From assembly GCF_004521985.1 (NCBI RefSeq), contig NZ_SBHZ01000012.1:62001-126000 (forward strand): 64,000 nt of DNA, written 5' to 3'. Both the position numbers and the translations under genes were made by a program. This DNA is from Ectopseudomonas khazarica. Lineage in GTDB: Bacteria > Pseudomonadota > Gammaproteobacteria > Pseudomonadales > Pseudomonadaceae. A model generated the notes under the pieces. That model was not told the DNA's origin. It saw nothing but the letters and a program-made list of their open reading frames with translations, and did not search any database. Positions 7,959 through 16,839 of the stretch are shown here, one piece after another (the stretch's first letter is position 1; every line of letters begins with the position of its first letter).

Positions 7959-8546
7959 TCAGGCGTAGTTCTGCGGGCTCAGCTTGCGTTCGATCAGCTC
8001 GATGAGGATGTGCAGCACCTTGATGTGCAGTTCCTGCACACGGTCGGCGAAGTCGCCGCCGGGGGCGCAGATGCACACGTCGGCCAGGCCTTCCAGCAGC
8101 GAGCCGGGCTTGCCGGTCAGGGCGATCACCTTCACGCCGAGCGCCTTGGCGGCTTCGGCGGCCTTGACCACGTTGGGGCTCTTGCCGCTGGTGCTGATGG
8201 CGATCAGCACGTCGCCTTCGCGGCCGTGCGACTCGATGTAGCGCGAGAAGATGAAGTCGTAGCCGAAGTCATTGGCCACGCAGCTGATGTGGCTGGGGTC
8301 GCTGATCGACACGGCGGCGATGCCGGGGCGGTTCCTGCGGTAGCGTCCGGTCAGCTCCTCGGCGAAGTGCATGGCGTCGCACATCGAGCCGCCATTGCCG
8401 CAGGAGAAGGCCTTGCCCTTGTGCTCGAAGCTCTCGACCAGCAGCTCGGCAGCACGCTGGATGTTGGCCAGGGTCTGTTCGTTGCCGAGGAAGGCTTCCA
8501 GCGCGCGCTGGGCTTCCTGCAGGCTGTTGCGGATATGTTCGATCAT
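7959..8546 (-). CDS. gmhA: Phosphoheptose isomerase, enterobacterial GmhA type
   Basis: SIS-domain enzyme converting sedoheptulose 7-phosphate to D-glycero-heptose 7-phosphate for LPS inner core synthesis. Starting at MIEHIRN the protein is 195 residues, close to E. coli GmhA (192), and shares with it the run SCGNGGS[16 protein letters not shown], [18 protein letters not shown], and [14 protein letters not shown]. The DiaA-like gene usually annotated gmhA in P. aeruginosa (PA4425) has a different sequence as I recall, so this is a separate lineage. The longer start at 8591 lacks a ribosome site. It lies upstream of the RNA-repair operon, on the same strand, with a 240-nt gap. Confidence 0.85.
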   Translation of the reverse strand: MIEHIRNSLQEAQRALEAFLGNEQTLANIQRAAELLVESFEHKGKAFSCGNGGSMCDAMHFAEELTGRYRRNRPGIAAVSISDPSHISCVANDFGYDFIFSRYIESHGREGDVLIAISTSGKSPNVVKAAEAAKALGVKVIALTGKPGSLLEGLADVCICAPGGDFADRVQELHIKVLHILIELIERKLSPQNYA

Positions 8547-8710
8547 GGCTGGTCTTGGAACCTCTTTGGCAGTTTCGCGAGCCAGAGCCATGCAAGGCGA
8601 AAGCTGGCGAGAAAGCGGAGTTTACGCGTTGTAAATGGGCATTTCGACCGGGCTGGCGCTTCAGCCGGTGCAACACGGCAGGGCTGAAGCGCAGCGGATT
8701 TCAACAGGTT

Positions 8711-10000
8711 TCAGGGCAGCTCGGGGCTCGAATAGAACGCGGTCAGGACCTTCACCAGGTGATCCAGGTCATGGCTGCCGGCGAGTTCGCGAACCGAGTG
8801 CATGGCGAAGGTGGGCAGGCCGATATCGACCGTACGCACGCCCAGCTGGCTGGCGGTGATCGGGCCGATGGTCGAGCCGCAGCCCATGTCGCTGCGCACC
8901 ACGAAACTCTGCACCGGTACTTCGTTCTCCAGGCACAGGTGGCGGAAGAAACCGGCAGTCTCGCTGTTGGTGGCGTAGCGCTGGTTGCTGTTGATCTTGA
9001 TCACCGGGCCGGCGTTGAGCTTCGGGCCGTGGTTGCCGTCGTGCTTGTCGGCGTAGTTCGGGTGTACGCCATGGGCGTTGTCGGCCGAGACCAGCAGCGA
9101 GCGCTGGATGGTGCGGACGAAGCCCTCGCCTGTCGGCAGGACGCGGCGCAGTACCTGTTCGAGGAAGGGGCCGTCGGCGCCACAGGCCGAGCAGGAGCCG
9201 ACCTCTTCGTGATCGGTGCACACCAGTACGCAGGTTTCTTCGTCGCTGGAGTCGATCAGCGCCTGCAGACCGGCGTAGCACGACAGCAGGTTGTCCAGGC
9301 GCGCACTGGCGATGAAGTCCTGGTTGAGGCCGACGACGGCGGCGCTCTGGGTGTCGTAGAAGCTCAGCTCGTAGTCGAGCACCGCGTCCGGGTTGAAGTC
9401 ATGCTCCATGGCCAGCTGTTCGGCGAGCAGGGCGCGGAAGTCGGCGGTCTCGCTGCTGGCGAGCTGGGCGAGAATCGGTGGCAGCTCGGTCTGCGGGTTG
9501 ATCGCCCAACCCTGGTTGGCCTCGCGGTTGAGGTGGATGGCCAGGTTGGGGATCACGGCGATCGGCTGGTAGAAGTCGATCAGCTGGCTTTCCACCTTGC
9601 CGTCGCGCCGGTAGGTGACGCGGCCGGCCAGCGACAGGTCGCGGTCGAACCAGGGTGCGAGCAGGGCGCCGCCGTAGACCTCCACGCCGAGCTGGAAGTA
9701 GCCCTGGCGCTGTAGCTCCGGGCTGGGTTTCACCCGCAGGCAGGGGCTGTCGGTGTGGGCGCCGACCAGGCGCAGGCCGCCTTCGAGGGCCGGGCGCTTG
9801 CCCAGCTTGAAGGCGATGAGCGACGAGTCGTTGCGGGTCACGTAGTAGCGGCCGCCGGTCTCGAGATGCCAGGTCGCGCGTTCGTCCAGGTGGCGATAAC
9901 CGGCCGCTTCCAGGCGCATGGCCAGGCTGGTGGTCGCGTGGAAAGGCGTGGGAGAGGCGTTGAGAAAGTCGATCAGCCCGATATTGAGTTCTTCGCGCAT
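8711..10000 (-). CDS. apeB: M18-family aspartyl aminopeptidase
   Basis: Zinc aminopeptidase of the M18 family, 429 residues from MREELN at 10000, where GGAG lies about six bases upstream. Metal-site motifs are visible: [14 protein letters not shown] (His, Asp), CTDHEEVGS (catalytic Glu and ligand Glu), [12 protein letters not shown] (Asp ligand), and the C-terminal [10 protein letters not shown] (His ligand). The reported longer reading frame adds a low-complexity Arg/Ser-rich stretch and is not used. It likely trims N-terminal Asp/Glu residues from peptides in the cytoplasm. Its P. aeruginosa counterpart is PA3247, in the same neighbourhood as the min genes. Confidence 0.92.
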   Translation of the reverse strand: MREELNIGLIDFLNASPTPFHATTSLAMRLEAAGYRHLDERATWHLETGGRYYVTRNDSSLIAFKLGKRPALEGGLRLVGAHTDSPCLRVKPSPELQRQGYFQLGVEVYGGALLAPWFDRDLSLAGRVTYRRDGKVESQLIDFYQPIAVIPNLAIHLNREANQGWAINPQTELPPILAQLASSETADFRALLAEQLAMEHDFNPDAVLDYELSFYDTQSAAVVGLNQDFIASARLDNLLSCYAGLQALIDSSDEETCVLVCTDHEEVGSCSACGADGPFLEQVLRRVLPTGEGFVRTIQRSLLVSADNAHGVHPNYADKHDGNHGPKLNAGPVIKINSNQRYATNSETAGFFRHLCLENEVPVQSFVVRSDMGCGSTIGPITASQLGVRTVDIGLPTFAMHSVRELAGSHDLDHLVKVLTAFYSSPELP

Positions 10001-10070
10001 GCATGGCTCCAGACAGCGATGGCGCAGTTTAACCGTTTTACCCCGGCTTGGCAGAGACGTAACCGGCAGC

Positions 10071-10706
10071 TCAGAACGGCGCCGGGCACTCGAAGCGCAT
10101 GCGCTCACCGCTTTGCGGGTGGGTAAGGGCGAGCATGCTGGCGTGCAGGCACAGGCGCTCGTGGGCGGCGAGGGCCTGTTCGTGCGCATAGAGGCGGTCG
10201 CCGAGCAGCGGGTGGCCGATGGACAGCATGTGCACGCGCAGCTGGTGCGAGCGCCCGGTGATCGGCGTCAGCTCCACCCGGCACCAGTCGCCACAGCGCT
10301 CGAGAATGCGCCAGTGGGTCAGGGCGTGCTTGCCCAGTTCGTGGTCGACGACATGGCGCGGCTTGGTCGGTGGGTCGTAGCGCAGGGGCAGGTCGATGCT
10401 GCCACTGTCGGCCGTGGGCTGGCCCCAGCACAGCGCGGTATAGGCCTTCTCGGTCTCGCGGTCGTGGAACTGCCGCGACAGTTCGCGGTGGCTGTCGGCG
10501 TCGCGCGCTAGCACGATGATCCCGGAGGTTTCCCAGTCCAGCCGATGGACGATGCGTGCCTCGGGGTAGCCATTTTCCTGCAGGCGGGTGACCAGGCAGT
10601 CCTTGTTGTCCTCGGCTCGGCCAGGCACCGACAGCAGCAGGGTGGGCTTGTTGATCACCAGCAGGGCGGCGTCCTGGTGAATGATTTCGATCTGGCTTAG
10701 CGGCAT
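10071..10706 (-). CDS. rluA: RluA-family pseudouridine synthase
   Basis: Pseudouridine synthase of 211 residues beginning MPLSQIEI. The catalytic motif HRLDWETSG carries the nucleophilic Asp, and [15 protein letters not shown] is the second signature. Length and sequence follow E. coli RluA (219 residues), the dual-specificity enzyme for 23S rRNA U746 and tRNA U32, rather than the longer RluC/RluD enzymes with an S4 domain. It lies between apeB and minE on the same strand. The in-frame extension upstream to 10760 has no similarity and is left out. Confidence 0.88.
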   Translation of the reverse strand: MPLSQIEIIHQDAALLVINKPTLLLSVPGRAEDNKDCLVTRLQENGYPEARIVHRLDWETSGIIVLARDADSHRELSRQFHDRETEKAYTALCWGQPTADSGSIDLPLRYDPPTKPRHVVDHELGKHALTHWRILERCGDWCRVELTPITGRSHQLRVHMLSIGHPLLGDRLYAHEQALAAHERLCLHASMLALTHPQSGERMRFECPAPF

Positions 10707-10846
10707 GGGCTGTGGCTGGTGTCGGAGCGAACGGATTCGCGATGTGTCTGGCCTGCGCAAGCGACGCAGATGATGCGCTCGTGCAGGTGCGTGTTGCTAC
10801 AAATGAACACGGCGGCCGAAGCCGCCGTGAGCGCCGCCGGTGTCGA

Positions 10847-11101
10847 TCAACGATCCGGCAGGGTGATGTTCAGTTCCAGGATCGAGCAGCTACCCTGGTC
10901 TTCCAGAGCGACTTGCACGTCCTTCTGGTCGATGTTGACGTACTTGCGGATCACCGCGACCAGCTCCTGCTGCAGGGCAGGCAGGTAGTCGGGCTGGCTG
11001 CGCTGGCCACGTTCGTGAGCCACGATGATCTGCAGGCGTTCCTTGGCGATGGATGCTGTGGTTTCCTTCTTGCGCGAACGCAAGAAGTCGAAAATATTCA
11101 T
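10847..11101 (-). CDS. minE: Cell division topological specificity factor MinE
   Basis: An 84-residue MinE. The N-terminal amphipathic part ([24 protein letters not shown]) contains the membrane-targeting and MinD-activating segment; the rest forms the dimerisation domain. It stimulates MinD ATPase at the membrane so that MinCD oscillates and division is restricted to mid-cell. The start codon overlaps the minD stop by four bases (ATGA), so the two are translationally coupled. Last gene of the minCDE group, all on the minus strand. Confidence 0.97.
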   Translation of the reverse strand: MNIFDFLRSRKKETTASIAKERLQIIVAHERGQRSQPDYLPALQQELVAVIRKYVNIDQKDVQVALEDQGSCSILELNITLPDR

Positions 11102-11913
11102 TCTCGACCTCCAAATAGGCGCTGCAGGAAGCCCTGCTTCTTCACATCGAGGAAGCGATGCGGCATGTCCTTGCCCAGCAGGCGGTCGACAGCGTCGCTG
11201 TAAGCCTGGCCGGCATCGCTCTGGTCGTCGAGGATGACCGGGATACCCTGGTTGGAAGCCTTGAGCACGGCCTGCGACTCGGGAATGACGCCGAGCAGGC
11301 GGATGGCGAGGATTTCCTCGACGTCCTCGACGCCGAGCATTTCGCCCTTGGTCACGCGCTCGGGGTTGTAGCGGGTCAGCAGCAGGTGCTCCTTGATCGG
11401 CTCCTCGCCTTTCTCGGCGCGGCGCGACTTGCTCGCCAGCAGGCCGAGCATGCGGTCGGAGTCACGCACCGAGGACACTTCCGGGTTGGTCACGACGATG
11501 GCTTCGTCGGCGAAGTACATCGCCAGGTGCGCGCCTTTCTCGATACCGGCTGGCGAGTCGCAGACCACGTATTCGAAGTTCTCCGACAGCTCGGCGATGA
11601 CCTTCTCGACGCCTTCCTGGGTCAGCGCGTCCTTGTCACGGGTCTGGCTGGCGGCCAGCACGTAGAGGTTTTCCAGGCGCTTGTCCTTGATCAGGGCCTG
11701 GGTGAGGGTGGCTTCGCCGTTGACGACGTTGACGAAGTCGTACACCACGCGGCGTTCGCAGCCCATGATCAGGTCGAGGTTACGCAGACCGACGTCGAAG
11801 TCGACGATGACGGTCTTGTGCCCGCGCAGGGCGAGGCCGGTACCGATGGCAGCGCTGGTGGTGGTTTTACCGACGCCACCCTTGCCGGAAGTGACTACGA
11901 GGATCTTGGCCAA
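11098..11913 (-). CDS. minD: Septum site-determining ATPase MinD
   Basis: A 271-residue ParA/MinD ATPase with deviant Walker [10 protein letters not shown] near residue 10, [12 protein letters not shown] as Walker B region, and the C-terminal membrane-binding amphipathic helix ([12 protein letters not shown]). It recruits MinC to the membrane and is displaced by MinE. The start codon is TTG at 11913, with GGTGA a few bases upstream; no in-frame ATG would keep the P-loop N-terminus complete. The gap to minC is about 100 nt, longer than expected for a tight operon, so an extra promoter is possible. Confidence 0.97.
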   Translation of the reverse strand: MAKILVVTSGKGGVGKTTTSAAIGTGLALRGHKTVIVDFDVGLRNLDLIMGCERRVVYDFVNVVNGEATLTQALIKDKRLENLYVLAASQTRDKDALTQEGVEKVIAELSENFEYVVCDSPAGIEKGAHLAMYFADEAIVVTNPEVSSVRDSDRMLGLLASKSRRAEKGEEPIKEHLLLTRYNPERVTKGEMLGVEDVEEILAIRLLGVIPESQAVLKASNQGIPVILDDQSDAGQAYSDAVDRLLGKDMPHRFLDVKKQGFLQRLFGGRE

Positions 11914-12013
11914 GGTGATTCACCCCAAAAAAAGAAGATAACGCGGGAATCCGTGGCCATTTAAGGCTTCCAGATGCCCTTTCTGTGTCCCTGAAAAATG
12001 GCCGCAGTATCCG

Positions 12014-12742
12014 TTAAAGGCGGGTGATGTTCAACACGTCACCCGACAGGCTGACCTGGACGGCATCCCCCCACAGCGGGTCACGTCGCAGGTCTTCGGC
12101 GACCTTGTAATGGCCGGCGATCGACAGCATTTCGGCGCCCATCTGTTGACAGAATATGCGTGCCTTGGCGTTGCCCTTTATACCTGCCAGGGCGCGGCCG
12201 CGCATGGGCGCGTAAACATGGATGTTGCCATCGGCGAGAAGTTCCGCCCCGGCGCTGACCGGGGCGAGGACGATCAGGTCCGCACCCTGGGCATAGATCT
12301 GCTGCCCGCCACGCACCGGTGTGGTGACGATGCGGCTGGGCTTGTGCTCGGGTTCGGCGGGTTTCTCTTCCACCTTCTTCGGCGCCGGGTCGAGCGGGCG
12401 TTCGCGCGCGCCGGACGGCGGCAGCACCGGCAGGTCCAGGGCTTCGGCGGCGGCCACGTCGCTCTCGCGGCAGGCGCGGATGGCCAGGGTGCGCAGGCCA
12501 TGGCGACGGCACACGGCCATCAGTTCGGCCAGGTCCAGCTGCCCTTCGCCTTCCGGGAGCTTGTCCAGCGCCAGGACCAGCGGGGTGTTGCTGAAGAACG
12601 CCGGGGCCTGGGCGACCTTTTCCGTCAGCTGGGCGTCGAGGCGTTCAAGGTCGTTGTGGGCCAGCTCCATCACGGTGATGGCCAGCATGCTGCCCTTGAG
12701 CTGGAATACGGGGTCTTGGGCGAGGAGATCGGCTTGGCTCAT
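12014..12742 (-). CDS. minC: Septum site-determining protein MinC
   Basis: FtsZ polymerisation inhibitor, 242 residues from MSQADLL. The N-terminal domain ([15 protein letters not shown]) binds FtsZ; a Pro/Glu/Lys-rich linker (about residues 110-140) follows; the C-terminal beta-helix domain has the MinD-binding [11 protein letters not shown] turn and ends [16 protein letters not shown] nine codons further upstream is in frame, but the P. aeruginosa protein as I remember it begins MSQADLL, so 12742 is used. First gene of minCDE. Confidence 0.95.
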   Translation of the reverse strand: MSQADLLAQDPVFQLKGSMLAITVMELAHNDLERLDAQLTEKVAQAPAFFSNTPLVLALDKLPEGEGQLDLAELMAVCRRHGLRTLAIRACRESDVAAAEALDLPVLPPSGARERPLDPAPKKVEEKPAEPEHKPSRIVTTPVRGGQQIYAQGADLIVLAPVSAGAELLADGNIHVYAPMRGRALAGIKGNAKARIFCQQMGAEMLSIAGHYKVAEDLRRDPLWGDAVQVSLSGDVLNITRL

Positions 12743-12944
12743 GGTCGAAAGAGGAGACTTCTGCAGCACTACGAAAGGTTGCCGGACTTATAGCGGTATC
12801 GACTGCGCACCGCAACTCGAAGGCCGGTTGCAGGACATTGACCGGCAAACCCTGACAGCGTTCGCATGGCGTGCGGCTGGTTGGCGAGTCAGGCCGGCAA
12901 AGTGGGGTAGAATGCGCGGCCCTGCCTGTGACCGGACCCGCTAC

Positions 12945-13877
12945 ATGGAACGCCCCCGCTTTCGCGCCTACTTTCTGCACCCGCGCTTCTGGCCACTGTG
13001 GCTGGGTTTCGGCGTGCTGTGGCTGGTGGTGCAGTTGCCCTATCGCCTGCAACTGCAGCTCGGGCGTCTGCTGGGCTGGCTGATGTTCCGCCTGGCCGGC
13101 CCGCGCCGGCAGATCGCCGAGCGCAACCTGCAGCTGTGTTTCCCGGGCAAGAGCGCGGCCGAACGCGAGCGGCTGCTGCGTGAGAATTTCGCCTCCACCG
13201 GCATCGCCTTCTTCGAGATGGCCATGAGCTGGTGGTGGCCCCGATCGCGCCTGGCCCGCCTGGCACATGTCGAGGGGCTGGAGCACCTGCAGCAGGCGCA
13301 GGCCGCCGGGCAGGGCGTGATCCTCATGGCGGTGCACTTCACCACCCTGGAGATCGGTGCGGCGCTGCTGGGCCAGCAGCACACCATCGACGGCATGTAC
13401 CGCGAGCACGACAACCCGCTGTTCGATTTCATCCAGCGCCGTGGACGTGAGCGGCACAACCGCGACGCCACGGCCATCGAGCGCGAGGACATTCGCGCCA
13501 TGCTCAAGGTGCTGCGTGCCGGTCGGGCCATCTGGTACGCGCCGGACCAGGACTACGGGCGCAAGCAGAGCATCTTCGTGCCGCTGTTCGGCATACCGGC
13601 CGCCACGGTCACGGCCACCACCAAGTTCGCGCGTCTGGGCAAGGCACGCGTGGTGCCCTTCACTCAGCAGCGCCTGGCCGATGGCAGCGGTTATCGCCTG
13701 GTGATCCACCCGCCGCTGGCCGATTTCCCCGGGGACAGCGAAGAGGCCGATTGCCTGCGCATCAACCAGTGGATCGAGCAGGTCGTCAGTGCCTGCCCCG
13801 AGCAGTACCTGTGGGCGCACCGACGCTTCAAGACGCGTCCCGAGGGCGAACCGAAGCTGTACGGGACGCGCAAGTAG
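12945..13877 (+). CDS. htrB: Lipid A biosynthesis acyltransferase (HtrB/LpxL family)
   Basis: Inner-membrane late acyltransferase adding a secondary acyl chain to lipid A, 310 residues. An N-terminal membrane helix (FWPLWLGFGVLWLVV) is followed by the lysophospholipid acyltransferase core with the HX4E motif His131-Glu136 (AVHFTTLE) and the YAPDQDYG block. The start MERPRF at 12945 lies just after the divergent minC promoter area; the open frame runs far upstream but antisense to minC and is not used. In PAO1 this gene is also next to minC (PA3242). Which acyl position it serves (LpxL1 or LpxL2) cannot be told here. Confidence 0.93.
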   Translation: MERPRFRAYFLHPRFWPLWLGFGVLWLVVQLPYRLQLQLGRLLGWLMFRLAGPRRQIAERNLQLCFPGKSAAERERLLRENFASTGIAFFEMAMSWWWPRSRLARLAHVEGLEHLQQAQAAGQGVILMAVHFTTLEIGAALLGQQHTIDGMYREHDNPLFDFIQRRGRERHNRDATAIEREDIRAMLKVLRAGRAIWYAPDQDYGRKQSIFVPLFGIPAATVTATTKFARLGKARVVPFTQQRLADGSGYRLVIHPPLADFPGDSEEADCLRINQWIEQVVSACPEQYLWAHRRFKTRPEGEPKLYGTRK

Positions 13878-13912
13878 CCCATCTATACTGCAACGAAAAA
13901 CAGGACCGCCCG

Positions 13913-15094
13913 ATGACCGTCATTGCCCACCCTCACGAGCCCGTTACCGGGCTGATTCTTTCCGGTGGCGGGGCGCGGGCGGCCTATCAGGTGGGTGTGC
14001 TGTCGGCCATTGCCGATCTGCTGCCGGACGCCTCGCACAACCCCTTTCCGGTCATCGTCGGCACCTCGGCGGGGGCGATCAATGCGGTCAGCCTGGCCTG
14101 CGGTGCGTTGCAGTTCGGTGAGGCGGTGCGCCGTCTCACCTCGGTCTGGCAGGGCTTTCATACGCGGATGGTGTACCGCAGCGACTGGCCGGGCGTGCTG
14201 CGCCAGGCTGCGCGCTTCGTGGGGCACAGCCTGCTGGGTATCGGGCGCGACATCCCGGTGGCGCTGCTCGACAGCTCCCCGTTGCGCGAGTTGCTGGCCC
14301 GTGAGCTGGATTTCTCCGGCATCGCCGCAGCGGTGCGCCATCGCCGCTTGCGGGCGATCGCCGTCACGGCATTCGGCTACGAAAGTGGCCAGGCGGTGAC
14401 CTTCTACCAGGGGCGGGCGACCATCGACCCCTGGTTTCGCCATCGCCGTGTCGGCATTCCCACCCGCCTGAACCTCGAGCATCTGCTGGCCAGTGCGTCG
14501 ATCCCGCTGATCTTCCCGCCGGTGAGAATCCACCGTGAGTACTTCGGCGACGGCGCTGTGCGGCAGGCGGCGCCCATCAGCCCGGCATTGCACCTAGGTG
14601 CCAGCCGGGTGCTGGTGATCGGTGTCAGCGGCAATACCCAGGGCGAATCGGAGGCGCCGGCACCACGGGTCTCCAGCAACCGGCCACCGAGCCTGGCGCA
14701 GATCGGCGGGCACATGCTCAACAGCACCTTCATCGACAACCTGGAAACCGATATCGAGCTGCTCGAACGGCTCAACCAGATGAGCGAACTGGTGCCGCCC
14801 GAGCTTCGGCCCAGGGGCCTGGGGCTGAACCCGGTGGACGTGCTGGTGATCGCCCCGAGCCAGCCACTGGATCAGATCGCGGCGCGCCACCAGCGTGAGC
14901 TGCCCCGCGCGCTGCGCCTGTTCCTGCGTGGTCCGGGGGCGACCAAGACCAGCGGCGCCGGGGTGCTCAGCTACCTGTTGTTCGAGCCCGGCTACTGCAG
15001 CGAACTGATCGAACTGGGTTACCAGGACGCCATGGCGCGCAAGGCCGAGCTGAGTCGCTTCCTCGGCCTCACCGAGCTGACACAGCCCGCCTGA
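13913..15094 (+). CDS. Patatin-like phospholipase
   Basis: A 393-residue patatin-domain hydrolase. The oxyanion loop SGGGARAAY (17-25), nucleophile elbow GTSAG (50-54, Ser52), and the dyad Asp in YFGDGAVRQ are all present, so it should be an active Ser-Asp lipid acyl hydrolase. No signal peptide or membrane segment is seen, so it is probably cytoplasmic or peripheral. It starts 35 nt after htrB on the same strand, as in PAO1 (PA3241 as I recall), which suggests a role in membrane lipid turnover. Confidence 0.88.
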   Translation: MTVIAHPHEPVTGLILSGGGARAAYQVGVLSAIADLLPDASHNPFPVIVGTSAGAINAVSLACGALQFGEAVRRLTSVWQGFHTRMVYRSDWPGVLRQAARFVGHSLLGIGRDIPVALLDSSPLRELLARELDFSGIAAAVRHRRLRAIAVTAFGYESGQAVTFYQGRATIDPWFRHRRVGIPTRLNLEHLLASASIPLIFPPVRIHREYFGDGAVRQAAPISPALHLGASRVLVIGVSGNTQGESEAPAPRVSSNRPPSLAQIGGHMLNSTFIDNLETDIELLERLNQMSELVPPELRPRGLGLNPVDVLVIAPSQPLDQIAARHQRELPRALRLFLRGPGATKTSGAGVLSYLLFEPGYCSELIELGYQDAMARKAELSRFLGLTELTQPA

Positions 15095-15100
15095 CGCGCG

Positions 15101-15955
15101 TTACGCCAGCACGCCGTCCCGGAAGTCGCGCAACGCCTGTTCGATCTCTTCGCGACTGTTCATCACGAACGGACCGTACTGCACGATGGGCTCGTTCAGT
15201 GGCGTGCCCGCGATCAGCAACACCCCCGCACCCTGGGCACTGGCCAGTTGCAGCTGGCCTTCGTCGGACAGTCGTACCAGGCGACCGGCGCCGACCGTCT
15301 GCGCGCTGGCAGCGGCGAGCTGCAGTTGACCCTCGTAGACGTACAGCATCACCCGTTGGCCATCGGCCAGACGCGGTGCGACCTGGCTGCCGGGCGCCAG
15401 GCGCAGGTCGAACAGCTGGGGCTGGGTATGCGGGCGCTGCACGGCGCCGACCTGGCGCTGTTCGCCGTCGTCGAACTCGCCCGCGATCACCACCACCTCC
15501 ACGCCGGTGCGGGTGACGAGGCGTGGAATGTCGGCGGCCGGAATGTCGCGGTAGCCGGCTTCGCCCAGCTTGTCCCTGGCTGGCAGGTTGAGCCACAGCT
15601 GGAAGCCGCGCATGGCGCCGGACTCCTGCTCGGGCATTTCGCTGTGGATGATGCCGCGAGCAGCGGTCATCCATTGCACGCCACCGCTGCCCAGCAGGCC
15701 GACGTTGCCGAGGTGGTCCTCATGGCGCATGCGCCCCTCGAGCATGTAGGTGATGGTCTCGAAGCCACGGTGCGGATGAGGCGGGAAGCCGGCGATGTAG
15801 TCGTCGGGATTGTCGGTGGCGAATTCGTCGAGCATGAGGAACGGGTCGAAGCGCTCCAGGCCCGGTCCGCCGATCACGCGGTTGAGGCGCACGCCGGCGC
15901 CGTCGGAGGCCGGCTGGCCTGGCTGGATGCTGATGATGCGGCGCTGTTGGGTCAT
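15101..15955 (-). CDS. Pirin family protein
   Basis: A bicupin of 284 residues starting MTQQRR, with GGAG about nine bases upstream. The N-terminal pirin motif FPPHPHRGFETITYMLEG supplies metal-binding His residues and HSEMPE the Glu; the second cupin is more divergent. Bacterial pirins include quercetin 2,3-dioxygenases and redox-linked metabolic regulators; nothing in the neighbourhood decides between these. It converges on the patatin gene with six bases between stop codons. Confidence 0.9.
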   Translation of the reverse strand: MTQQRRIISIQPGQPASDGAGVRLNRVIGGPGLERFDPFLMLDEFATDNPDDYIAGFPPHPHRGFETITYMLEGRMRHEDHLGNVGLLGSGGVQWMTAARGIIHSEMPEQESGAMRGFQLWLNLPARDKLGEAGYRDIPAADIPRLVTRTGVEVVVIAGEFDDGEQRQVGAVQRPHTQPQLFDLRLAPGSQVAPRLADGQRVMLYVYEGQLQLAAASAQTVGAGRLVRLSDEGQLQLASAQGAGVLLIAGTPLNEPIVQYGPFVMNSREEIEQALRDFRDGVLA

Positions 15956-16071
15956 GGCAATGGGCTCCGTTCGAGGCGAGGAATGAGCCCATGCTATGCC
16001 GATCATGTCGATCGATGGTCGCAATTTTCCCGCGCTAAATATCGAACTGATCGATGTTTGGCGCGGGTATC

Positions 16072-16839
16072 TCAGTCGGCAATCTTGAGTTTGCGCGACT
16101 CATGGTAGAAGTAGCGGATCTTCTCGTACTCGAATGGCGAGTTGAGCTGGCCGTAGCGGAAGCTGGTGTTGGCCCTCTCATCGACGGCGCGTATCGCGAT
16201 GGGCAGCGCCTCGCTCAGGCTGGCATCGACCACGCCGAGATAGTTGACCGTGCTCGCCAGGCTGTAGTCCACCGTCAGCCCGGCGGTGTCACGCAGGTTG
16301 GAGGGGCCCAGCAGTGGCAGCATCAGGTAGGGGCCCGCGGGTACCCCGTAGTGGCCCAGCGTCTGGCCAAAGTCTTCTTCCTGGCGCGGCAGCCCCATCA
16401 TCGTGGCCGGATCCCAGATGCCACCCACGCCGATGATGGTGTTGAACAGCAGCCGTGCCGTGCTGTTCATCGCCCGCTGCCCCTTCAGCTGCAGCAGGCT
16501 GTTGGCCAGGGTCGGGATCTCCCCCAGGTTGCTGAAGAAGTTGTGCACGCCGCTCTGCACCAGGTTCGGGGTGACGTAGCGGTAGCCTTTGACGACCGGC
16601 AGGAACACCCACTGATCGAAACGGTAGTTGAAGTGGTAGACGCGGCGGTTCCAGGGTTCCAGCGGGTCATAGACCCGCAGTGCGTCGCTGGAGGCGCGTT
16701 CGAACTCCTGCTGGTCCAGTCCGGGGTTGAATTTCAGGTCCTGCAGCGGGTTGGTGAAGCCGTCGGCGTCGACCTCGCCGGCCCAGGCGTGTGCACTGGC
16801 CAGCAGCAGGGCGATGATCAGGGTGCTGTGCTTAGCCAC
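16072..16839 (-). CDS. VacJ/MlaA-family protein without lipobox
   Basis: MlaA family protein of 255 residues. Family blocks DPLEPWNRRVYHFNY, the membrane-ring segment, and PAGPYLMLPLLGPSNLRD are clear. MlaA removes misplaced phospholipids from the outer leaflet of the outer membrane. The signal peptide here ends AHAWA-GE and has no lipobox cysteine, unlike canonical MlaA, so it is predicted to be a secreted rather than lipidated paralogue. The GTG start at 16839 has GGAG seven bases upstream and overlaps the stop of the preceding hydrolase gene by eight bases, which argues for coupling. PAO1 has a similar pair (PA3238-PA3239, from memory). Confidence 0.88.
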   Translation of the reverse strand: MAKHSTLIIALLLASAHAWAGEVDADGFTNPLQDLKFNPGLDQQEFERASSDALRVYDPLEPWNRRVYHFNYRFDQWVFLPVVKGYRYVTPNLVQSGVHNFFSNLGEIPTLANSLLQLKGQRAMNSTARLLFNTIIGVGGIWDPATMMGLPRQEEDFGQTLGHYGVPAGPYLMLPLLGPSNLRDTAGLTVDYSLASTVNYLGVVDASLSEALPIAIRAVDERANTSFRYGQLNSPFEYEKIRYFYHESRKLKIAD

